A stretch of DNA of 64,000 bases from Sinorhizobium fredii NGR234 (GTDB lineage Bacteria > Pseudomonadota > Alphaproteobacteria > Rhizobiales > Rhizobiaceae), in the NCBI RefSeq assembly GCF_000018545.1, contig NC_012587.1, positions 1 to 64,000 on the forward strand. Direction: 5' to 3'. The position numbers and the translations under genes were made by a program. Under the pieces are notes generated by a model, which was given only the letters and a program-made list of their open reading frames with translations, made no database searches and had not been told where the DNA came from. The first letter of the stretch is position 1, and every line of letters begins with the position of its first letter. Shown here one piece after another: positions 58,848 to 64,000 of the stretch.

Positions 58848-60056
58848 TCAGTCCTCGTCAACCACCCGAAGCTTCAATTGCCCGACGCGGTTGTCGACCG
58901 TCCGGTCGGCCTTGTCGCCAATGGGCTTGTCCGCATGGTTGGCCGAGGTGATCGCTTCCAGTTCGAGCGCCTCGATCTTGGCGCCGCGTCGCGTCAGCTT
59001 GTCCGAGGAGATCAGGATGTCTTCGACGTCCTTCTGGGTCATTGCGAAGTGGCCCTGCAGCTTTCTGACACGCTCGTCGAGGCGGGTCAGGTCCTCCATC
59101 AGCCGCACCACCTCGCCCTGGATCAGATGCGCCTGCTCGCGCATCCGTGCGTCTTTCAGGATCGCCTGGATCACCTGGATGGAAAGCAGCAGCAGAGACG
59201 GCGAAACGATGACGACGCGCTGGCGGTGCGCCTTCTGCACGATCGCTTCGAAATGCTCGTGGATCTCCGCGAAGATCGACTCGGACGGAACGAACAGGAA
59301 GGCCGTGTCCTGCGTCTCGCCGGCCAGCAGATATTTGCTGGCGATATCGCGGATATGCACCTCCATGTCGCGCCGGAAAGCCTGAGACGCCTGATGGCGC
59401 CGCTCGGCACTGTCCGCATCGCGCATGGCGTTCCAGGCCTCGAGCGGGAATTTTGCGTCGATGACGAGCGGCGGCTGGCCGTTCGGCATGCGGATGATGC
59501 AGTCCGGCCGCGCGCCGTTCGAGAGCGTCGACTGGAAGGTGAAGGCGCCGATCGGCAGGCCGTCGGCGACGATTGCCTCCATGCGGGACTGGCCGAAGGC
59601 GCCGCGCGTCTGCTTGTTTGAAAGAATGCTCTGCAGCCCGGCCATGTCCTTGGCGAGCGACTGGATGTTGTTCTGGGCGCTGTCGATGACCGCGAGCCGC
59701 TCCTGCAGCCGCCGGAGGTTCTCATGCGTCGCCTTCGTCTGTTCGCTGATCGAGGCGCCGATCCGGTGCGTCATGCCGTCGATGCGCTGGCTGAGCGACT
59801 GGTTGAGCTCCGCCTGGCGCGCGCCGAACACGTCCGCCATGGCGGCGATGCGTCCCTGCATCTCGGTCTGCGCCGCGAGCAGCGCCGAGAGTTGTTGATC
59901 CCGGTCGTCGGCGCGAAGCATGCGGGCCCTGCGAGCGGCCGCAATCGCCGCCAAAACGAAGAGGAAAGCCGCAAGGATGACCAGGTGGCCAGCCGTTACG
60001 GGGAAGCTGCCGATGAGAAACAGCGGCTGATCGAAGGAAAAGGCAATGGGCTCCAT
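58848..60056 (-). CDS. rmuC: DNA recombination protein RmuC
   Basis: A 402-residue protein thought to limit inversions at short inverted repeats. An N-terminal membrane helix (TAGHLVILAAFLFVLAAIAAA) is followed by a long coiled coil (about 50-150). The RmuC nuclease-like domain has CIIRMPNGQPPLVIDAKFPLEAW, FLFVPSESIFAEI and VVIVSPSLLLLSIQVI. ATG at 60056 with AGG upstream is preferred over the GTG at 60062. Confidence 0.94.
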   Translation of the reverse strand: MEPIAFSFDQPLFLIGSFPVTAGHLVILAAFLFVLAAIAAARRARMLRADDRDQQLSALLAAQTEMQGRIAAMADVFGARQAELNQSLSQRIDGMTHRIGASISEQTKATHENLRRLQERLAVIDSAQNNIQSLAKDMAGLQSILSNKQTRGAFGQSRMEAIVADGLPIGAFTFQSTLSNGARPDCIIRMPNGQPPLVIDAKFPLEAWNAMRDADSAERRHQASQAFRRDMEVHIRDIASKYLLAGETQDTAFLFVPSESIFAEIHEHFEAIVQKAHRQRVVIVSPSLLLLSIQVIQAILKDARMREQAHLIQGEVVRLMEDLTRLDERVRKLQGHFAMTQKDVEDILISSDKLTRRGAKIEALELEAITSANHADKPIGDKADRTVDNRVGQLKLRVVDED

Positions 60057-60244
60057 GGCCACAACCTAAACGGATTCGCAGTCGAAAACCAGATCAAAAC
60101 AAGAACAGATACAGCGCTGCTACGAACGGGATGAAGGCTGAGTCCTTGCGCACCATTTGCGGTGCATCGGCTCTGCGGCTATGGCACCCTCGCGCCGGCC
60201 AATTCTGAACCCCGGACAATGACTTCAAGGAGTTTGTGCTGACC

Positions 60245-60799
60245 ATGAAAGTCCTGGCCATATCCGGCAGCACCCGAAGGAACTCCACCAACACGGCGAT
60301 GCTTGAGGCGATCAGGCAGGTGGCAGCGCCACGGTTCGACATCCGCGTTTTCCATAGGATTGGTGCGCTGCCCGTGTTCTCTCCGGACCTCGAAGGGGAA
60401 GCCACCCCTCGCAGCGTTCGCGACTTCATGGAGGCCATCGAAGCGAGTGACGGCCTTATCCTTTCCAGCCCGGAATATGTCAGGACCCTACCGGGCGGAC
60501 TGAAGAATGCCATCGATTGGCTGGTATCCGCGGAGGTCATCGTCAGCAAACCGGTTGTATTGGCCCATGCATCGCACCGAGGCGACGATATGCTGGCGAC
60601 GCTTCGCACTGTCATGTCCACGGTCACCTCGAACTTCAACAGCGAGATTTTTCTGCGCTTTCCGCTGATGAAGGAGACACCGGAAGCAATCCGGCAGATC
60701 GTCGGAACACCCGAGAATCGAAGCCGCGTCGACATCTTCCTCAAGGAATTTTCGGAGTTCTGCCAATCGGTTCGCGTCGACGCAGTAGGCCAATGGTAG
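60245..60799 (+). CDS. NADPH-dependent FMN reductase-like flavoprotein
   Basis: A 184-residue flavodoxin-like protein. It begins VLAISGSTRRNSTNTAMLEAI (phosphate-binding loop), with SDGLILSSPEYVRTLPGGLKNAIDWLV for the flavin ring and ribityl contacts. The substrate is unknown; azo-, chromate- or quinone-reducing relatives exist. ATG at 60245 is about 12 bases after AAGGAG. The GTG at 60236 is closer to that site and possible. Confidence 0.9.
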   Translation: MKVLAISGSTRRNSTNTAMLEAIRQVAAPRFDIRVFHRIGALPVFSPDLEGEATPRSVRDFMEAIEASDGLILSSPEYVRTLPGGLKNAIDWLVSAEVIVSKPVVLAHASHRGDDMLATLRTVMSTVTSNFNSEIFLRFPLMKETPEAIRQIVGTPENRSRVDIFLKEFSEFCQSVRVDAVGQW

Positions 60800-60872
60800 A
60801 CGCGAAGCTTTCGGTTGTCTCTGATCGGCAAATTTCTTGCGCCCCTACGAAAAGATCGGCTATGGGAGCAGC

Positions 60873-61397
60873 ATGACGATCAAGCCGCTCATCATCCTTC
60901 CCGATCCCATCCTCCGCCAGGTTTCGACGCCCGTCGAGACCATCGACGCCGACATTCGTCGCCTTGCCGACGATATGCTCGAAACCATGTACGACGCCCC
61001 GGGCATCGGGCTGGCGGCGATCCAGATCGGCGTGCCGAGGCGCCTCCTCGTTCTCGACGTCTCGAAAGAAGGCGAAGAGAAGACGCCGCTGGTCTTCATC
61101 AACCCGAAGATCGTCAAATCCTCCGAGGAGCGTTCCGTCTACGAGGAAGGCTGCCTGTCGATTCCGGACTACTATGCCGAGGTCGAGCGCCCGGCGGCGA
61201 TTGCCGTCGAATATCTCGATCGCGACGGCAAGCAGCAATCGGTTGAGGCCGACGGCCTGCTGGCCACCTGCTTGCAGCATGAGATCGACCACCTGAACGG
61301 TGTTCTGTTCATCGATTACATCTCCAAGCTCAAGCGCGACATGGTGATCCGCAAGTTCACCAAGGCAGCCAAGACGCGCGGTGCCAAGGCGATTTGA
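60873..61397 (+). CDS. def: Peptide deformylase
   Basis: Removes the formyl group from nascent N-termini. It has 174 residues. The three motifs are [18 protein letters not shown] with metal ligand Cys94, and QHEIDHLNG with His136 and His140 and the catalytic Glu between them. ATG at 60873 follows GGGAG. It heads a def-fmt-truA order, interrupted by a family A repeat before fmt. Confidence 0.97.
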   Translation: MTIKPLIILPDPILRQVSTPVETIDADIRRLADDMLETMYDAPGIGLAAIQIGVPRRLLVLDVSKEGEEKTPLVFINPKIVKSSEERSVYEEGCLSIPDYYAEVERPAAIAVEYLDRDGKQQSVEADGLLATCLQHEIDHLNGVLFIDYISKLKRDMVIRKFTKAAKTRGAKAI

Positions 61398-61460
61398 TCG
61401 CCGGGCGATCCCTGAATGGCGCTTGAACCGGAACCGCTGCCCTGCTTCGGGCGAACTGCG

Positions 61461-61559
61461 TGTCTCCTTAAATCGACTTCGATTTAAGGATAAAGACATG
61501 CAGCAATTCAAAGTGCCACAGCGACCTTTGCGCGCCTCATAAGGCGCGCGGCGCTGTGA
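61461..61559. repeat. Complete family A mosaic repeat between def and fmt
   Basis: The most regular copy. The hairpin TCCTTAAATCG / CGATTTAAGGA is followed by ACATGCAGCAATTCAAAGTG. Then CCACAGCG...CGCTGTG encloses TGCGCGCC / GGCGCGC. It fills most of the 183-base gap and ends about 20 bases before the fmt start. Confidence 0.9.
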
Positions 61560-61580
61560 AGAAAGACGGAGTTCACCGCC

Positions 61581-62516
61581 TTGCCGCTTCGCATCATCTT
61601 CATGGGCACGCCGGAATTCTCCGTGCCGACGCTCGCCGCTCTCGTCGAGGCCGGCCATGAGATCGCCGCCGTCTACACCCAGCCGCCGCGCCCCGGCGGC
61701 CGGCGCGGCCTCGATCTCCAGAAGTCGCCGGTGCATCAGGCTGCCGAACTTCTCGGCGTGCCGGTGTTGACGCCCGTCAACTTCAAGGATGCCGCCGACC
61801 GGCAGGCTTTCCGAGATTTCAATGCCGATGTCGCGGTCGTCGTCGCCTATGGCCTGCTGCTGCCCGAGGAAATCCTCTCGGGCACCCGCTACGGCTGCTA
61901 TAACGGCCACGCCTCGCTCCTGCCGCGCTGGCGGGGCGCCGCACCGATCCAGCGGGCGATCATGGCCGGCGACCGCGAGACCGGTATGATGGTGATGAAG
62001 ATGGACAAGGGCCTTGATACCGGCCCTGTTGCCCTGACGAAGACCGTGCCGATCGGCGAGACGATGACGGCCGGCGAACTGCACGACAAGCTGATGCATG
62101 CCGGGGCAGCGCTGATGAAGGAAGCCATGGTGAAGCTCGAGCTGGGCGAACTGCCGCTGACGCCGCAGCCGCAAGAAGGTGTTCTCTACGCTGCCAAGAT
62201 TTCGAAGGACGAGACGCGGATCGATTTCACCAAGCCGGCGGCCGACGTACACAACCATATCCGCGGACTCGCGCCCTTTCCCGGCGCCTGGTTCGAACTC
62301 GAGACCGCCGGGCGGACGGAGCGGATCAAGGTGCTTGGCTCGGAGCCTGCGGCAGGGGCCGGTGCGCCCGGCACGATCCTGGACGATGCCCTGACGATCG
62401 CCTGCGGCGACGGGGCGGTTCGACCGACCCGCCTGCAGCGCGCCGGCGGCAAGCCGCTTGCTACGCCTGACTTCCTGCGCGGCTCGCCGATTGCCGCCGG
62501 CACGAGGATTTGCTGA
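61581..62516 (+). CDS. fmt: Methionyl-tRNA formyltransferase
   Basis: Formylates initiator Met-tRNA. It has 311 residues. It starts [16 protein letters not shown], and catalytic residues Asn108, His110 and Asp146 lie in [19 protein letters not shown] and MDKGLDTGP. The residue between Asn and His is Gly rather than the commoner Ile/Val. The start is a TTG at 61581 with CGGAG upstream; no in-frame ATG precedes the first strand. The stop overlaps the truA start by one base. Confidence 0.96.
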   Translation: MPLRIIFMGTPEFSVPTLAALVEAGHEIAAVYTQPPRPGGRRGLDLQKSPVHQAAELLGVPVLTPVNFKDAADRQAFRDFNADVAVVVAYGLLLPEEILSGTRYGCYNGHASLLPRWRGAAPIQRAIMAGDRETGMMVMKMDKGLDTGPVALTKTVPIGETMTAGELHDKLMHAGAALMKEAMVKLELGELPLTPQPQEGVLYAAKISKDETRIDFTKPAADVHNHIRGLAPFPGAWFELETAGRTERIKVLGSEPAAGAGAPGTILDDALTIACGDGAVRPTRLQRAGGKPLATPDFLRGSPIAAGTRIC

Positions 62517-63259
62517 TGCCGCGCTATCGCCTGACCGTCGAGTATGACGGTTCCGACTATGTCGGCTGGCAGCGGCAGGAGAACGGCCCCTCCGTGCAAG
62601 GGGCGATCGAGAAAGCGGTCCTGTCCCTGACCGGCGAGACGGTGTCGATCCGCGGCGCGGGCCGTACCGATTCCGGCGTTCACGCGATGGGCCAGGTGGC
62701 GCATCTCGACCTGACGCGCGAATGGAAGACGCACACGCTGCGCAACGCGCTGAACGCCCACCTTGCCCTTGCCGCAGAGCGCGTCTCGATTCTCGATGCG
62801 GCGGAAGTGCCGCCGGAATTCGACGCGCGCTTTTCGGCGATCCGCAGGCACTACCTGTATCGGATCATCTCCCGCCGCTCGCCGCTGGCGCTCGAGGCGC
62901 GGCGCGCCTGGTGGGTGCCGAAGACACTCGACCATGAGGCAATGCACGAAGCGGCGCAACATCTCGTTGGCCACCACGATTTCACGACGTTTCGCTCCGC
63001 CCATTGCCAGGCGAACAGCCCGCTGCGCACCATCGATCGGCTGGACGTGACGCGCAGCGGCGAACTGATCGAGATCCGCGCGACGGCGCAGAGCTTCCTG
63101 CACAACCAGATCCGCTCCTTTGCCGGCTCCCTGAAGCTGGTCGGCGAAGGCAAGTGGACGCCGGACGACCTGAAGACGGCGCTAGAGGCGCGCGACCGCA
63201 AGGCCTGTGGACCGGTCGCCCCGCCGGAAGGTCTATTTTTCATGCAGGTGGATTACTGA
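62516..63259 (+). CDS. truA: tRNA pseudouridine synthase A
   Basis: Forms pseudouridine at tRNA positions 38-40. It has 247 residues. The catalytic Asp52 is in [14 protein letters not shown], with the N-terminal [19 protein letters not shown] and [15 protein letters not shown] [14 protein letters not shown]. It starts at the ATG sharing one base with the fmt stop (TGATG), so the two are coupled. It is convergent with the following membrane-protein gene. Confidence 0.96.
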   Translation: MPRYRLTVEYDGSDYVGWQRQENGPSVQGAIEKAVLSLTGETVSIRGAGRTDSGVHAMGQVAHLDLTREWKTHTLRNALNAHLALAAERVSILDAAEVPPEFDARFSAIRRHYLYRIISRRSPLALEARRAWWVPKTLDHEAMHEAAQHLVGHHDFTTFRSAHCQANSPLRTIDRLDVTRSGELIEIRATAQSFLHNQIRSFAGSLKLVGEGKWTPDDLKTALEARDRKACGPVAPPEGLFFMQVDY

Positions 63260-63272
63260 CCGCTCGGCTGTC

Positions 63273-63869
63273 TCAGCCGGGGATCAGGCCGAAGAAGTGC
63301 TGAAGATATTGTGCGAGCATCATCGACGGCAGCAGGTATAGGGCCGTCAGCGCCGAAGCGAGCAGGTTCTGGTTGCCGGTTATCGTGCGCAGCAATCGGA
63401 ACAGCAGGACGACGCCGGCAACAAGGACGATCAGCGACAAGAGAGCCGTGAGCTGATGGCCTCCACGGGCCAGCAGGAGGAGCGCAGCCGGAATTGCCAT
63501 GGCATAGGAAAGAGGCACCGAGAGCCAGTTCGTGGTGACGATCACCGGCACGACCAGTGGGCCGAATCCGAGGGGGCGCGAAAGAGCGGCGACCAGCACG
63601 ATCGGCAGCAGCCAGCTGACGAGATCGACGACGAGCAGTTTTAGGAAAAAGCCGATGCCGACGGTCGTGCCGCTCGGCATCGCCGAAAGATAATAGAGCC
63701 GCCAGGAGGCCCAGGACACGGCCATGGCCGGCAGCGACCAGAGGATCGCCGCGAAGGAGCGCCACAGGCCGCCTTCACTGATATCCAACCAGTTGTAACC
63801 GTCGCGGTTTCCCTGGATCAGCAGCCAGAGCCCCTTGATATAGGCGAGAACCTCGTCAAGCAGCGGCAT
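63273..63869 (-). CDS. Conserved hypothetical membrane protein
   Basis: A 198-residue integral membrane protein with about five hydrophobic segments (for example [60 protein letters not shown]). I recognise no catalytic motif or named family. Its start lies 14 bases inside the end of dapE (ATG within CATGCCGCTGCTTGA), so it is translationally coupled to dapE. Confidence 0.8.
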   Translation of the reverse strand: MPLLDEVLAYIKGLWLLIQGNRDGYNWLDISEGGLWRSFAAILWSLPAMAVSWASWRLYYLSAMPSGTTVGIGFFLKLLVVDLVSWLLPIVLVAALSRPLGFGPLVVPVIVTTNWLSVPLSYAMAIPAALLLLARGGHQLTALLSLIVLVAGVVLLFRLLRTITGNQNLLASALTALYLLPSMMLAQYLQHFFGLIPG

Positions 63870-64000
63870 GGCCGAACCAGCGGGCGACGAAGGCTTCGTA
63901 GATCCCGGTCAGGGTTTCGAGATCGGCGATGGCGACACGCTCGTCGACCATGTGCATCGTCTGGCCGACGAGGCCGAATTCGACCACCGGGCAATAGTCC
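63856..64000 (-). CDS. dapE: Succinyl-diaminopimelate desuccinylase, C-terminal part
   Basis: Partial gene cut by the window end; only the last 47 codons are present. The visible tail [38 protein letters not shown] matches the C-terminal end of DapE-type M20 peptidases (GLVGxTMHxVDE), which act in lysine and diaminopimelate synthesis. The stop is at 63856-63858. Its 3' end overlaps the start of the downstream membrane-protein gene. Confidence 0.85.
   Translation of the reverse strand, partial: DYCPVVEFGLVGQTMHMVDERVAIADLETLTGIYEAFVARWFGHAAA

Overview
The window is about 64 kb of GC-rich, densely coded chromosomal DNA from an alphaproteobacterium of the order Rhizobiales, most likely Sinorhizobium (Ensifer). 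The evidence is the gene content and order, which match what I remember of the Sinorhizobium meliloti dnaA-to-metK segment. It has a 949-residue GlnD, a malic enzyme fused to a phosphotransacetylase-like domain next to olsB, olsA beside miaB, an rpoN-hpf-ptsN block behind lptCAB, and many Rhizobium-type intergenic mosaic repeats. I see no prophage, insertion sequence, CRISPR array, rRNA or tRNA. Most of the window is core genome.

Layout. 0.1-1.7 kb: dnaA and its terminator. 1.7-4.9 kb: an accessory-looking set with a DGPF/YCII protein, an ECF42-type sigma factor, an AHSA1/SRPBCC protein and a SnoaL-VOC fusion. Both transcription units are preceded by the same ECF-like promoter. 5-8.9 kb: a glutathione transferase, then leftward hemW, rdgB, a VOC protein and rph. 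9-11 kb: hrcA-grpE. 11.2-13.3 kb: an aldonolactone-oxidase-like flavoprotein and an SDR. 13.4-18.8 kb: the leftward block lptC-lptA-lptB-rpoN-hpf-ptsN. 19-21.3 kb: sppA, ihfB, a LapA-like protein and a CoxG-like protein. 21.6-27.4 kb: two RNA methyltransferases, lspA, a hybrid histidine kinase and olsB. 27.4-27.8 kb: an AT-rich gap that may hold a small RNA. 27.8-43 kb: tme, mutS, glnD, murJ, a VOC protein, trpS, usp, nfu, a 53-residue small ORF, tsaB, rimI and olsA. 43-53 kb: miaB, phoH, ybeY, a CorC/TlyC protein, a leftward NYN-domain gene, lnt, an XRE regulator, metK and trmB. 53-60 kb: DUF1150 and hsp20, a nucleoside hydrolase, an McpX-like chemoreceptor, ribokinase and rmuC. 60-64 kb: an FMN reductase, def-fmt-truA, a membrane protein and the 3' end of dapE.

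Themes. Several genes serve the cell envelope: lptA/B/C, lspA, lnt, murJ, olsA and olsB. The two ornithine-lipid acyltransferases lie about 15 kb apart. Translation and RNA quality control is represented by miaB, ybeY, tsaB, rimI, trpS, def, fmt, truA, rph, trmB and hpf. Nitrogen regulation is represented by rpoN, ptsN and glnD. Translational coupling through 1-4 bp overlaps is common.

The most interesting non-core signals are the duplicated ECF promoter, a perfect CtrA-type box next to an orphan intrinsic terminator, a small ORF after nfu with strong coding bias, a 24-bp palindrome over the metK promoter, a sigma-32 promoter plus a ribosome-site hairpin on hsp20, and mosaic repeats that supply stop codons to two genes.
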